A stretch of 64,000 bases of DNA, taken from Telmatactis stephensoni. Taxonomy: Eukaryota; Cnidaria; Anthozoa; Actiniaria; Isophelliidae. Position 1 is the first letter of the stretch. Each line of letters opens with the position of its first letter. The position numbers were made by a program, and so were the translations under genes. The stretch is from NCBI GenBank assembly GCA_029948255.1, contig JALIZF010001832.1:857985-921984 (forward strand), written 5' to 3'. The notes below the pieces were generated by a model. The model was not told the origin of the DNA, did not search any database, and saw nothing but the letters and a program-made list of their open reading frames with translations. Positions 46,766-59,219 of this stretch are shown here, piece after piece.

Positions 46766-48289
46766 GGGTTACTGGGCCCACAACTTTGAAAGAGATTAGT
46801 GTCAACCCTAGGTCAGCGCGTCAATCGTCTTAATTTCGAGCAACTGGGCCTGATAGCAAGATCTACTTGGAATATTATCTGTTCCTCCGAGCTATACAAT
46901 ACAATACCATTTTATTAGGAAATCCTTGAAAGGTTTTTCGTTCCTAATTTGCAATGAATATGAATATGGATATCCACATTGATCTGTCGACTCACTCATA
47001 GCCTGCGCCAAAGTAGTTTTCATGTGATAGCTCACAGCACTCCACTGGTGTCGCAAAGGTCATTGGTCGATCGAATCGGGCGTTCAAAGCTGTCAAGTGT
47101 AGCGTCGCTAATTTTTAACCGGCCATGGATAAACGAAGCGTAGAACTTATAAGTTATTCAGAAATCTTTGTTACAAAAGTTAGTCTTAATGAATTATGTC
47201 TACCTGCAAGCAGAGATTTCATTTAAATTACCTTTCCCTTTCTCTTTCTCGCCAAGGAGAGCTAGGGAAGGGGTGTGCCGTAGGGTAGGTAACAACCCCA
47301 TCAGGTTGCAACTTTAATATTATTAATTGTTATTAGGACCTTTTTAAAGTTGTTATATTGCATACATACATATCGGTATTGCATGCTTGAGATTTCAGCT
47401 CTGAAAGGTGGCATTCCTCAGGAAACAATAAATGGCGTAACTCCGGGGGGGGGGGGGGGGACTCCTAGTGTAAAAACTGTAAAAACATCGGAGATTTCGG
47501 AAACTTTCAAATATACTTCTAGAAGATAAGTCTTTTTCCAACGAGCGTGGCTTAGAAATTTTAACACCTAAAAGACACAAATTAAATTCGTTTAAATTCA
47601 TTCTCACGTTTAACGGCAATAACTCGGTTTTTTACTTGGACCTTTTCCACAAAATGTTTCCACCATTGAATTCGAAGGTTTTGAGACGTTATTACCACAG
47701 AATTTCTAGCTAAACACCTTAAAAGATATCAGTGTAAGATTCCAGATTTCAAATTCGACTTCCCAAAGATACCGATGTTTATACCTCCCTATTATGTTTG
47801 CTGTCAAGGATAACGTGGTCTATTATTCATCCATGTGCTGCACAGGAATTCAACAGTGATGCGATTTATAGTTTACAACATGATAATGCATGCATGCTGT
47901 GTTCAATGTACATTGAAATAGCATTAGCAAGTGAACTACAAAATCCGTAGCAGATTGTGTGATATCCAAACTCCTTTTACCTTTTTACCCTTTTAGCTTT
48001 TTAGTTTCTACCCCTTTTGCCCTTTTCGAGCATGGCTGCAAAACAATCTCACATTTCTTGACAATAAACCTCTCTGTGTGTGTCTTGCTTTTCACCTCTA
48101 TATATAAGATCTCGAATAAAGTCTTCGTTTTGCATCAAAATTTCCATGTCAAGTACAACGAATAATCTCAGAACGTAAACTGAGTTTACTTCAAATATTT
48201 CTGAAAATTGGCACCAAATAATTACGACGGTGTAATCATGCATGATAGGGCGGCGGTTTGAACAAAAACACGGTTATCTTTTTGAAATA
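46766..48289. other. Gene-free stretch, nothing recognised
   Basis: Contains the G run at 47444 and a C-run-free continuation. A pyrimidine-rich part at 47970-48025 (CCTTTTTACCCTTTTAGC) is roughly the inverse of the purine-rich tract at 48360-48550. Confidence 0.4.
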
Positions 48290-48560
48290 ACAGTAAAAAG
48301 GATGACGATAACAAAGCAGTGAAGTTCAACGTTGAAGTTCAACGGTGGAAGGAGGTGGAAGGGTATTATGGTAAGAAGTTAAAGCGCTAAGAAGGTAAAA
48401 CGGTAAAAGGGTAAAAAGGTAAAAACGAGTAAAAAGGCAGGTAAAACAAGTAAATAGGCATAAAAAAGGTAAAAAGATAAAAAGGCAAAAACGGTACAAC
48501 GGTAAAAAGCTAAAAGGGTAAAAAGGGAAAAAGCTAAAAAGCTAAAAGTTGAGGGTAGCT
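48290..48560. repeat. Purine-rich GGTAAAAA-type degenerate repeat
   Basis: Many imperfect copies of GGTAAAA/AGGTAAAAA. No coding frame. Confidence 0.8.
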
Positions 48561-48650
48561 AGAAAACGAAATGGATTTTGGAAATGAATCTGCCACGGAT
48601 TCTACAAGTACAATTTCTTATTTTCAATTTTCAAAAGGGTTGTTAGCATT

Positions 48651-49097
48651 CCTTCCTTCCTTCCTTCCTTCCTTCCTTCCTTCCTTCCTTCCTTCCTTCC
48701 TTCCTTCCTTCCTTCCTTCCTTCCTTCCTTCCTTCCTTCCTTCCTTCCTTCCTTCCTTCCTTCCTTCCTTCCTTCCTTCCTTCCTTCCTTCCTTCCTTCC
48801 TTCCTTCCTTCCTTCCTTCCTTCCTTCCTTCCTTCCTTCCTTCCTTCCTTCCTTCCTTCCTTCCTTCCTTCCTTCCTTCCTTCCTTCCTTCCTTCCTTCC
48901 TTCCTTCCTTCCTTCCTTCCTTCCTTCCTTCCTTCCTTCCTTCCTTCCTTCCTTCCTTCCTTCCTTCCTTCCTTCCTTCCTTCCTTCCTTCCTTCCTTCC
49001 TTCCTTCCTTCCTTCCTTCCTTCCTTCCTTCCTTCCTTCCTTCCTTCCTTCCTTCCTTCCTTCCTTCCTTCCTTCCTTCCTTCCTTCCTTCCTTCCT

Positions 49098-49141
<44 letters not shown>

Positions 49142-49190
49142 TCCTTCTTTCTTTCTTTCTTTCTTTCTTTCTTTTTTTCCGTTTCTTCCT
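48651..49190. repeat. Giant (CTTC)n tract passing into (CTTT)n
   Basis: About 112 perfect CTTC units (48651-49099) are followed by CTTT units with rare interruptions. Because the unit is four bases, all three frames read the same FLPS or KEGR peptide, which makes long artificial open frames on both strands. Confidence 0.98.
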
Positions 49191-49793
49191 TTTTTCCTCC
49201 CTGGCTTGCTCCAGAAACACCAGCTGTATTTATATGAAGACGAGCCAGTTGTCCTAGGGTAACTAGGGCCCCTCTTGTTCTCTTTTCTCTGTGGGGACGC
49301 TAACAAAACAAAAGAACACAAGAACAAGTTTTCCTAATTTTCCTTGACAAGAAAACATGACAATTTCTTTCTCGTCTACACAGAAAACTTGTCAAGTACA
49401 ACTTGCTAGTGTAGATGGGACCTTACGCCCGCCGCAAACGTTGAGAAACTGCGTGAGGAAACTGCCACACGAGGCACTTAGCTCTGACGATTTCTCGCCG
49501 CAGACATTGCATCTTTGGCTAAAAGTAGAGCAAGTAAAAGAGCACACGGTGAGAAATGTGCCTCGCTTGACAGTTTCTCAATGTGTGCAGTGGGCTTTAT
49601 GGAAGTTCGGGGTGTGAATCAATTTGAAACAGCGTTCATGTGCCGTGCCGAAATGAATATATAATCCAATGCCTCTGCAATTTTTGATAAGGTAGAGCTT
49701 CAAACAAGTCGTTTTTAATTTGGAAGGCTTTAATTGAACGGCACATGAACCAGCAAGCTGTGCTTCATTGATTTGGGTCGTAAATTAAGAACC
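49191..49793. other. Gene-free stretch, nothing recognised
   Basis: Higher in G+C at 49420-49600. The open frame at 49357-49617 has no start context or family resemblance that I can name. Confidence 0.35.
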
Positions 49794-50049
49794 AAAGTAA
49801 AGTAAAGTAAAACGACAATATTTTACGTCGATAACTCGTGACAGTAATTTGAGTAACTAATAAACTTGAGGTCGACGGTGCGCTCATTTTACTCCCCTCT
49901 CTCCATCAGTGCTCCGTTTTAAGGGTATTTAAATCTACTTAAAGCTACACAGAAAGGAAAGAAGTTAACACAAGGATGTGAGATCCGGGGATCGAACTCT
50001 GGACCTCTTGCACCGAAGGCCGCGCACTAACCAACTGTGCCATCCTTGC
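49794..50049 (-). mobile_element. Complete tRNA-derived SINE with (TTTAC)n tail
   Basis: On the minus strand: GGATGGCACAGTTGGTTAGT (A box), GAGTTCGATCCCCGGATCTC (B box), the body with TTAAGTAGATTTAAATACCC, and a TTTAC tail ending at 49794. This copy is uninterrupted and shows the empty site for the insertion in the copy at 63535. It is a SINE and not a tRNA gene, since no paired acceptor stem is present. Confidence 0.9.
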
Positions 50050-51190
50050 ACCTACAAGTAACCAGCTGGTACGTTGTCTGAACTAGGCCTTAGATAAGCG
50101 TGCTCGTCGACGTTTTCTATGGTATAGTTCAGGTATTGCAATTGTAAACGGTCCAGTTTTGTGGTAATAATACCTTGTACTGAGCTTCTTGACAAAAGAC
50201 GTATTTATGGACAGACAGTGACGTACTACCAGTCATGAGGCATACGGAAAGAACAACAAGATCAAGCAATTGAATTTGGAGGGGAAAAGGGAACTGCTCG
50301 TTGTCTAGATTATAAGGTAATCAACAATCACAATTTTCTTGACTTTGATGACGTCGTCGCGTGACGTCATCAAATGACGTCATCGGAACAGAAAATTTAT
50401 ACAATTTTTGCCCTTTCAAAACATTTTTAGTCAATGTCAATTCTTACATAGTATGGCTTTATTCTTCCTGGTGCACAAAGTGACGTATGCGTTTTTCATT
50501 TCGTTGACAGATAGATTTTTAGAGGTCTTTTTTCGCCTTCATAAAGACATTTTTGCTGATAACTTCGCTATTTTACACTTTTCTAGAAAACCCATCCGTT
50601 ACTTTGTAGAGCAAATACATAAAATATTTCAAGATAAAAATAATATTTTAGCTGCAAACTCCTCAAAGTTTATATAATTTTAAAAAATGAAAATCAGCTC
50701 TTTGCGCATGCGCACTGGAGATTTCAGATGTTCCACACTTTATAGTTCGGCTGTATCATAATGAACAGCTTCAATATGCTTATATTTGGTTTTAAGACTT
50801 TCACTTACAATGTTTTGACCCATTATTTTGCTTAGCTTCGGCCGACTGATAATTTGAGAAATTTGTAGCATATTTTGTTGAATTAATTTCAATGAAAAAT
50901 TATATTTCCCGCTCTCTCGATAGAAATGCGAACCTTTAAGACCCAAAGAAACGAGGGCATTCCAAAAGTGACATTTTCTCAAAAAATCGTAAAATCGAAG
51001 ACGTCAATGAGCTCGGGCCCTCGCTTTTACAGCCAACATAGCAACCACGTTGCTTACTTAACGAAATATGTCCCAGCACCCGAGACACGCAATGTTTATG
51101 GTTGTCTAAATGTCTTTATCTGGACAACGTTATTGAGATTGCCTGTCTGAACTATTGAGTAATTTATATTATTATTGAGTGGCGATCTTA
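50050..51190. other. Gene-free stretch with a cluster of TGACGTCA-type sites
   Basis: Three CRE-like palindromes lie within 40 bp at 50347-50384. The right part (51020-51080) resembles the left end of the TTAA-bordered element at 21984 in inverse, so this could be a decayed relative that has lost one end. Confidence 0.45.
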
Positions 51191-51718
51191 AGTCTGATTT
51201 ATATGACAACCATGGATTCTATGGCACGGCACTCCTAACTCTGGGCACGTGACACGGCACCGGTTAATTACTGATTATGGTATGAACAAAATTTGTTGTA
51301 TTTTGTAGGGGTTTCTTACCCAAAATAATCGGTACGCATGCCAAAATTTAAGGGTACCGTGCAATAAAAAGGTGGTTGTATGAATTAGGCTTTGTTGGGC
51401 TTAAAGGGGTGCCGTACTCAAAATATATAACCTGTCCTTGGACCAAGATTTAGGGGTCCACAAAAAGATCTTTGTGTAAAATGGGCTTTAGAGTAACTAT
51501 GGGTTATTGTCCATAAACCGCGGGTGATTTACACGTGGCGCGGCACTCTCAATCCTTAATTGGTACGCGGGCCGATTATGTTGGGTAAGGCACCCCAACG
51601 AGAACATCAATTCTCTGTTCACGCCATAATATATAATTACGGGTGTCGGGCCAAAAATAATGGGTCCGCCCAGAATTACTGAAGGGTGTCGTACCATATG
51701 TCGTATAAATCAGGCTTC
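51191..51718. mobile_element. Inverted-repeat element with GCCTGATTTATA ends
   Basis: Left AGTCTGATTTATATGACAAC; right, inverted, AGCCTGATTTATACGACATA. Next to each end are matching GGCACGGCAC / GGTACGACAC motifs. The interior repeats a GGGTGCCGYAC-like theme. No transposase frame. Confidence 0.75.
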
Positions 51719-52566
51719 TAACAAGCCGACATTTTATATCACAAGTTAATGAAAACAACGTATTCTAGCCATGGAGTGAAGTTGAAATAATAGGGAGGAT
51801 CTTTTCACTGTTATATTTGAAATCTTGTCTTTTCAGTCATCGCGGGTATTCTCTAGAGCCCCCTGCTGTGAATCCCAGTTTGGGGTACAAAACACACGTC
51901 AAAGCATCATGAATAAGAAAAGCTTTTCATTTAATGTTTGGTTAGACTGATAAGAAAAACAAATTCCTTGTTTCTATGTGATATGACTGTGCAACAAAAC
52001 TACATATATCAGACAATCAGTTAAAAACGTTTGGGCTAGGTCAGCCAAGCATAACTCCAATTAAGGTAAAACAAGATTATGCACAGTCAAGGCCCTTCAA
52101 CTACCATGTTTACTCATTTGTCAGTCTCTTTAAAGTTTGCCGCCAGTTTCGTAACAATTCATATTTTTTGTAAAACGCATTTTACAACAATCTAGTTGGA
52201 CATTGTTGGACGCATAACATAGTAATATGCTAATTGTACATGGTTGTAACGTGTGTTTATTATATGTATAATAGTGTTTTATCGGAACTAAAACACTCGT
52301 ATTTTCCATATTTTCACTAGTGAAGATATGAAAACGTTATGTACCAAATGTCCGGATGTACGCACGCGTCCTAAAAACATTTTCCCGCCAGTTTATTATG
52401 TTTTTATTTTAGTTTGCCTCAGTTTGTCTATACAATAAAAAGAACATTACACATTGGCTTGAAGATATGAATTTTATTCGCTGCGCTCGCTCGTAATATA
52501 ATGTTTTCACCACTCGAGAATAAAACTCATATCTTCGCGCCACCTTGTAATATCCTCTATGTATCT

Positions 52567-52873
52567 AAAGCCGGCGATACACGCTGCAAATTTTCTCGCG
52601 CTGGCAATTGCAGATTCCGCGCTGGCTTTTATTGCAGATTAAAATTGCGCATCTCTCATCATTCTGCAATATTCAGTACTACAGTGCAATGTTTCAAATG
52701 TTGCAGAGAAAATTTCACACTTTTGAACTTTCTGTAACAAATTTTTTGTTGTGAGACATCGTTGCCACCTGTGTTGTCAGACATGATATACTCCGCAATA
52801 TCGCTCTCGCAACAAAATCTCTAAAATTACATTGCAAGCGCGAGAAAAAAGTGCAGCGTGTATCGCCGGCTTA
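52567..52873. mobile_element. MITE with AAGCCGGCGATACACGCTGC ends, copy 1
   Basis: The termini are near-perfect inverted repeats running on into TTTTCTCGCGC. The interior holds a second inverted pair around TGTTGC-rich sequence. Confidence 0.9.
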
Positions 52874-53730
52874 AGGAACATGATATATATGTTACATGTA
52901 TGAAAATATAAAATACTGTACTATAACATTTATACGTATAATTTATAGTTGTGTTGATTTTTATTTTATTTTAATATGTGAAAGATATGTGAAGGTGAAA
53001 GTTTTGTAAATAAAATAAAATAAATAAATAAATAAATGCAAAAATGTCAATCCGACACATTTAGAGTGTCATGCTGATCAGCTAATTACTGTTGTGAAAC
53101 TTCTCTCTGTATGAAGGACGGATGATTGCCGGTATTTCTGTCCAACAGAACTGTGTGGCTGCACTTTTCTTTCAGGGCAGGCAGGGCTCAGTTGCATAAA
53201 CGTAACGTCGATCGAACGTATAGCTGTTAACGTTAAAACCATTACAGGTTAAAACCATTACAATTGTGAAACGTAGTCTCTGTATGAAGGACGGATTGTG
53301 TCTTTCTGTCCAACAGAACTGTGTGGCTGTTCTTTTCTTTCAGAGCAGGCTGGGCTCAGTTGCATATGTTAACGTTGGACGTTCAGCCCAGTTAAACCAC
53401 TGTTAGTAACGTCTCACGTTAGCAGTTATGTACGTTTTATGCAACTGGACACTCGGATCCTTTGCTTTCAGTTTCGTACAAAGTTAATCAAAACTATGCA
53501 AAGTTTCGCTACCAAGCAATTTCGTCTTATTTGGAGCGTTGCTTATTGAAATACATATGCCAGCTATCAACTCACTTTAGCTAATACCATAAAAACGAAA
53601 TAAACCACTAATTTCTTAGCTATCTAAATTGCGCAGTGTTTGTTTGCATTTCCACAGCTGGTACGTCGATGTTGTAAAAGAAAATAATGGATAAGTGATG
53701 TTATGGAAATCATATTGTACAACAACAGAG
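52874..53730. repeat. Interval with a 171-bp direct repeat
   Basis: Segments starting at 53093 and 53264 (each with TGTGAAAC, CTCTGTATGAAGGACGGAT and CCAACAGAACTGTGTGGCTG) are direct copies with small differences, ending around 53260 and 53400. Both include a GGGCTCAGTTGCATA stretch. No frame or element ends are recognised. Confidence 0.75.
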
Positions 53731-54031
53731 TACGGCCGGCGATACACACTGCAATTTTTTCTCGCGCTTGCAATGTAATTTTAGGGATTTTGTTGCGAGA
53801 GCGAATTTGGCGGGTAAATCATGTCTGGCAACATAGACGGTAACGATGTCTCGCAACAAAAAAATTGTTGCCGAAAGTTCAAAAGTTTGACTTTTGAACT
53901 TTTCTCTGCAACATTGTACGCTCGTACTGAATGTTGCAGAGTGATAACAGACGCTGCAGTTTTTCTCTGCAACAAAATCTAAAATTGCATTGCCAGCGCG
54001 AGAAAAAATTGCAGCGTGTATCGCCGGCTTA
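53731..54031. mobile_element. MITE with CCGGCGATACACRCTGC ends, copy 2
   Basis: Same termini and length as copy 1, 860 bp away. The interior shows the same AACATT / TTTTGAACTTT motifs in the opposite order, so the two copies are in opposite orientation. Confidence 0.9.
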
Positions 54032-57000
54032 CAACTAGAATAAAAGTACAAAGTAAAAACTAACCACCTCATTCAACAGCACGTAAGAATTCATCTCAAA
54101 AAGTGACTTAATGTGAAAAATATGGCAAGGCTACGGAAAACAAGACATTTTCACACTGAAAGATTCACACTGCACAGTTCTACAAGCTCAGAGCGTATAC
54201 GCGTCTCTCATTTTTACCAAAAACAGAAATACAATGGAGCAATCTCGATCCTTCAGCACTGCATTGCATATTGAACTCGTTTGCATTTTGTATTAAAAGT
54301 ATTTATCATGTACTTGTAGCAGTATTAGTGGAGCATTAGGCTGGAAAAGCAGGCTAAAAGTTCAATAAAAGTGGTAATTAGATTAATCCTGAATTGAAAA
54401 GCAAAATCAGTAAACATATCAGTTTCAGTAAATATTGTGTTCTTTTCTCCCGCCCCGCTTGGCAGGTGAGCTCAGCACGTGCACATCTAGACACTCTGGA
54501 AATCACGATAGGATATGATCCCGATCTGAGAAACCAGATTCAATGGGCTTTTAATTTTTTGAAAAATCCCAAACCTATACGTGCTTACTGTCATTGCATC
54601 AAGGGGGTGCATGCATATACCTGTACGAGTTGTTGTTTGTTTGAACGTTTAGTCTAACCACATGTGCGTCTTACTGAGTTGGCTAATTTTACTTGAAGTA
54701 GTAACTAGAAATAGCTTCTGTTTTGCAAATGACGCAGTCGGGGGAGGTGGTAGCAGACTTCAGTTTTTCAAACTTTTCAATTGCATGTCGATATAACTGC
54801 GGGATTCGGAAATATTTCCAGTCACGTATTCAAATTGTATGTAAAAAAGAACAAAGGCTGCATTGACCTTTTTTTAGCACGTAAAAACATACATTTGCCC
54901 CCAGGGTATTTCGGTTTTATTCAAGATTCATGCATGATCAAATGCACCCGTTTGATTTCTTATCTTGCCATGCAGTGATATACCTGTAATAAGATAACAA
55001 ACAGCAGAGAGAGATCCGATTTTGGACGTTATCAGTATCCATATCTATCAACTTTTGTTTCCCCCCTTTTTGATTTTCTACGGCCGTTTTTGGAGCTCCG
55101 TTCGCGCACCTTCCTCGCCCAAGAGCTCCGGTATTAATAATCTAAAATGGCTTTATTTCGGGTTTAAGGATCGAGCACTTCAACTGCAAGCGCTAAACGT
55201 GTACTGCTTGATTGATGACCCTTATGAGGGCTTTCCACACGAGAAATTTTCTATGACAAGCTTTCTTTCGGTTTGACAAATAACTTTTGCTCGAGTGCGT
55301 GAGAAGATTTGACCAAATTGAAAATGAAAACTGAAATGTAAAAATTTCATATGACCTCTGCATTTGGGTCATGACTGAAATTTGCTCATCATATAGACAG
55401 GGGAAATCCATTTGCCATAGTGGCAAATTTGTCATAGAAAACTTGCATTGCTCGCGGTGTTGAAGAGCCTTTACGCGTAGTTGCGAACTAAAGATGGTAG
55501 CTTTTCTTTCCCCTCTAGAACTCTATCATGAAATGTAACAGTTTTTAAATAGAAAACTACGAAGACTACTTTTGGTCTGCTAGCTTTTACTGAAGAGGGA
55601 TACATATGTATCTTAACGGCATGCGTCATTTGAGTCCTCTCCAAATAATGCTTTGTTTTTAGTAAACATTCTTTTGCGTGTGTCTCGTTAATGGCAACAT
55701 CGAAACAAGCCATCTTTTCCCAAGCCGTATAAGTGGCGGCTTGAAATGAGAAATCATTGATGTGGGCGAAATAGCTCTATTGTGGAATTTGACAGCCTGC
55801 CAAGTGGCAAACAGCATCAGCATGTGGCTGTGTTTTTTACTTCATTTTGAGTTGAGGTTTAAAGTGCAATTCCAGTTCGTATTGTTTGTTATTCACTTTC
55901 GTCTTTGAAGATGCATTATAATAGAACCTGACTAACCTTCAACCGTTTAAGGAAGTGAACAATCTTGTAACAGTTTTAACAATGGATCAATATAAGCTTT
56001 CAACTCTGATATTGCTGCATCTCAGTATTTTCTTACCACGTGTATTTCATTAGTAAACATCATTTTTGGCGAACAAAGAGCTTGCTTATAGAGAGCAATC
56101 CTCAAACACTCACAAGCTCAGTCCCAATGAAGCGTATCCACTAGAAATTAAACAGTTGAAATTGCATATGCGATACTTTCAGATACAGGTAGCCATGCAA
56201 GCATAATGAACATTCAATTTAAAGTTAACAAGATAACTTCATTAAACTTCCGATACTAGTTAAGAAATTGCTTGTGGTCTATGTTAACGTTAGTTTGAAG
56301 CCGGACTGACTTGCAGCCTAAACGCAAATTATTTCTGAAATTAAGCCCGTTTCTTGTCGTCAATAAAGGTTGCATTTCATTTCACATCATTCATGATAAC
56401 ACGAATGCCACTCAAAGAATTGTACCTCTTCGAAACAATTCAGAGCCTTCAAACAAAATAGCAAGTACCTTTCTGCAACTATTTCATGGAATGACATCTA
56501 AATCAACAGTTCTACCTGCAGCTAATCTACACACGTGGAACAAGCCGGAACGTTTCGTAAGGTACCATGATGCCCATAAATCACCGTTGCTGGCCGCTCG
56601 GTTCTGATGTTTGTAGTCTCACCGGGCTCATTTGCGTACACGCTTGAGGCTATGCTGATCAGCTATAAATACTGCTAAGAAATCAGCGCTTGGTCTGTTA
56701 GCCATTGTCTGTTGGGTTAGCATTTGTCCAAAACGCTTTACCCTATCAATTGATAAAAGAGAAAAGAACAGGTTGTAACAACAATAAGACTACCCGCTTT
56801 GGTCTATTGGTTTTATCACTCTAATTATTGTAAACTGAAAGAAACACCACAACATTGTAAAAACACAAGATTGTCCCGATATTCTACGCTGAGCTCAACC
56901 CGTTTTTAATAGTACAAAAATATTTAAAACCGTAAAAGTCTTGATGGTGCCAGGAAATTCCATTACATTGAAATGTGTTATTAAAAGCATCGTGATCTAT

Positions 57001-57959
57001 TTTCAAGTTATTCGAAGTAAATAGTGAATTTGAAAAAGTCTCAGAGTTCGCAAGAAAATTTGCCCAGAGAATCAATTGAAAGTAGACTTTAATTTATAGA
57101 TAGTAACTGAATCGTATTCAAAGAGATAATTAGATTTGTTTAGCAAGTAATTGTTCGATGTATGTCACTAGACTTTTTGTAGGCAATGTCTTAATATATT
57201 TCTTACAAAGGAAATAGTGCTTAACTTGCTTTAAATAAGGAAGTCTGAATTAAGATTCTGTTGCCGCAACAGCGGCTGTGTATGGTGATTCTTTGTCAAC
57301 ATATTTGTTTCTTTTTACAGCTAAACAGTAAAGCACCAGATCCAAAGAGGATTACAGCCTAATTGGATACCATACTAAACAATTTTTTCTTTTAAATTTT
57401 AATCAAGACATATCACTACCGGAAGCTAAGTTTAGTTTTCAGTTAAGAAGGACATAAAACAGAGAAGTAATAATGATATATTTTAAAACAGTGAAAATAG
57501 AAAAATTTCATATAACTACCTAATTAGCCATCATGCTAACTTTAAGAGTTTCTCTATCGTTTTAATTTAAACATCAATCTACTTTGCCCCAAACACCACA
57601 AACCATATTTATTGCAGAGTACCATTTTAAAGGGTGGAGCGCTCATCGAGGGGGTCTTCGTTTGACTGAAGATGTCACTCTCAATACTGGACCTTTTTAT
57701 TAATTTTAGGGTGTTCTTTGTATCTTTTCCATGTCCATGTATATCTTTTCCATCACAACAATTTAAAGAAACCTTATAAGTTCTACAAAAAGAGATGACT
57801 CAATTATAATAGAGAAGTTGGATATTACATCTAGTCAATCCTTTAAATAGTTCGACACTCTTCAAACCAAGCTGTATCAGTTCGCAAATTTTTTTGGTGC
57901 CCTTTCCAAAAGAGGTAAGACCTATTTCAATATATCATGGCAGGTCATTTTTGCACGTG
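54032..57959. other. Gene-free stretch upstream of the homeobox gene
   Basis: Nearly 4 kb of mostly non-repetitive, AT-rich sequence with little sign of foldback elements, unlike its left neighbour. Short open frames have no family resemblance. Low repeat content next to a developmental regulator may mean regulatory DNA, which is inference. Confidence 0.4.
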
Positions 57960-58016
57960 TGATTTTCACATCACCTGCCCCATGGCAGTCAAGCTAAATG
58001 AACGATTCCATATCGG

Positions 58017-58065
58017 CCAATCGCTAGAAGGCATAAAATTAGCCACAATCAAGACTTATATAAAG
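58017..58065 (+). promoter_or_regulatory. TATA-type promoter of the homeobox gene
   Basis: CCAAT at 58017-58021 and TATATAAAG at 58057-58065 lie about 140 bp before the start codon, a normal arrangement for a TATA promoter with a short leader. An E-box (CACGTG) is near 57955 and a CACCTG box near 57972. Confidence 0.6.
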
Positions 58066-58198
58066 ACTTGACTTTTCCAAGAGGATTGCTTAACAACCGT
58101 CTCTCTTACTGATCTACGTATAGTCAAGTACAGCGCTTTTAGGAGTATTTGCCGAAGCTCTCTACTTGAGTACTCAGCCAACAGCAAATTGCGTACCA

Positions 58199-59129
58199 AT
58201 GAGTGGGCCAAAAAGTAGTCATCCTTTTTCAGTTGAGAACCTTCTTGGTCTTCGGGATGAAATTCGAGAAAGTGGTCAGTACAAAGAAGAGCAACAAGTT
58301 GAGTCCACCTCTTCAACACAACAAGAATTCAACAGAGGTGTACCTATTGACGAAAAGAAAGGTAAAGTACCTCTTAGTATCTTTGCAATCTAGATATTTT
58401 TTTGTAAGCTGATGCTTAATGGAATAGATTTAATTCAAAAGTCAAAGTTGTAAGGTCAGACTAACCATTTGTGAATAATTATTCATATATCAGAAAACTT
58501 TAGCACGTTAAAAACGTTGGAAATTATGACAAATAAAAAGTTATAATTTAATTAATACTACATTAAACAATCCTAGAGAATGAATTCTACATTCTTCTTG
58601 CATTATCTTCATTAGAGTTTTAATCCTTGGCTTTGTTCATTTAATAGGACAACAGAATAGTCTAATAAGATACGACGAAACCAACTGCAAAAGAAGACGC
58701 CAAAGAATCTTGTTCAGCGAAAACCAAATTCATATTCTAAAAAGTGTGTTTGCTCGACAAAAATATCTCTCACCAGAAGGAAGAAAAAACTTGGCTGATT
58801 CCCTAAATCTTTCACCAAAGCAAGTCAAAACATGGTTTCAGAACTACCGCTACAAGTGTCGGCGTAAAACTATGCGATGTACCATGCAAGAAGGACTAGA
58901 ACAAGACCAAAAACCATTTTTTCCAAAGAGCTATGTGTTTGATCATACTGCCATTTGTTCAACTAATCCTTATTTTATGAAGACGTATGGGTTACCAAGA
59001 GAAGAGCGATATAATTGGGACTCAAAAATAACTGCTGCGTTAGGAACTGGCTTTTCGCCTTTGCCATCTGTTTTTCTTTCCCCTTTTCCAACAGTAACTC
59101 AGTCTATCTCATCCAAAAAACAACTATAA
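58199..59129 (+). CDS. NK2-like homeobox transcription factor
   Basis: Two exons, 58199-58361 and 58648-59129, join in phase 1 and give 214 residues. The N-terminus has HPFSVENLLGL (residues 8-18), which looks like the TN/EH1-type motif of NK proteins. The homeodomain spans residues 70-129, with Phe8, Leu16, Trp48, Phe49, Asn51 and Arg53 all present. Tyr54 and the YKC ending are the NK2 marks. Position 47 is Thr where NK2 proteins have Ile or Val, and position 52 is Tyr where NK2 proteins usually have His or Arg. The C-terminal tail is short and aromatic-rich, with no NK2-specific domain. It should bind DNA in the nucleus and regulate development. Within NK2 I cannot place it further. The first in-frame ATG with an upstream TATA box was chosen. 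Confidence 0.9.
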
Positions 59130-59213
59130 TCTAAAATAGTCGACTCGTCTCTGATAGAAGATAATACTGTAAAATATAACCATAGATCGTTAGGTTTCGT
59201 GTATAGCATTTCA

Positions 59214-59219
59214 AATAAA
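59214..59219 (+). terminator. Poly(A) signal of the homeobox gene
   Basis: A canonical AATAAA lies 85 bp after the stop codon. Confidence 0.6.

Noticed and set aside
48571..49327. Long open frames on both strands (FLPS and KEGR repeats)
   Set aside because: They are translations of a four-base microsatellite, which stays open in every frame. There is no unique sequence of protein character.
54394..54657. 87-residue open frame in the repeat-poor region
   Set aside because: No recognisable domain and no splice-site context supporting an exon.
56311..56607. 98-residue open frame
   Set aside because: Starts at a non-ATG codon, has no family resemblance, and its composition looks non-coding.
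58166..58198. Upstream TTG start for the homeobox protein
   Set aside because: Not an ATG. The ATG at 58199 is the first in frame and follows the TATA box at a normal distance.
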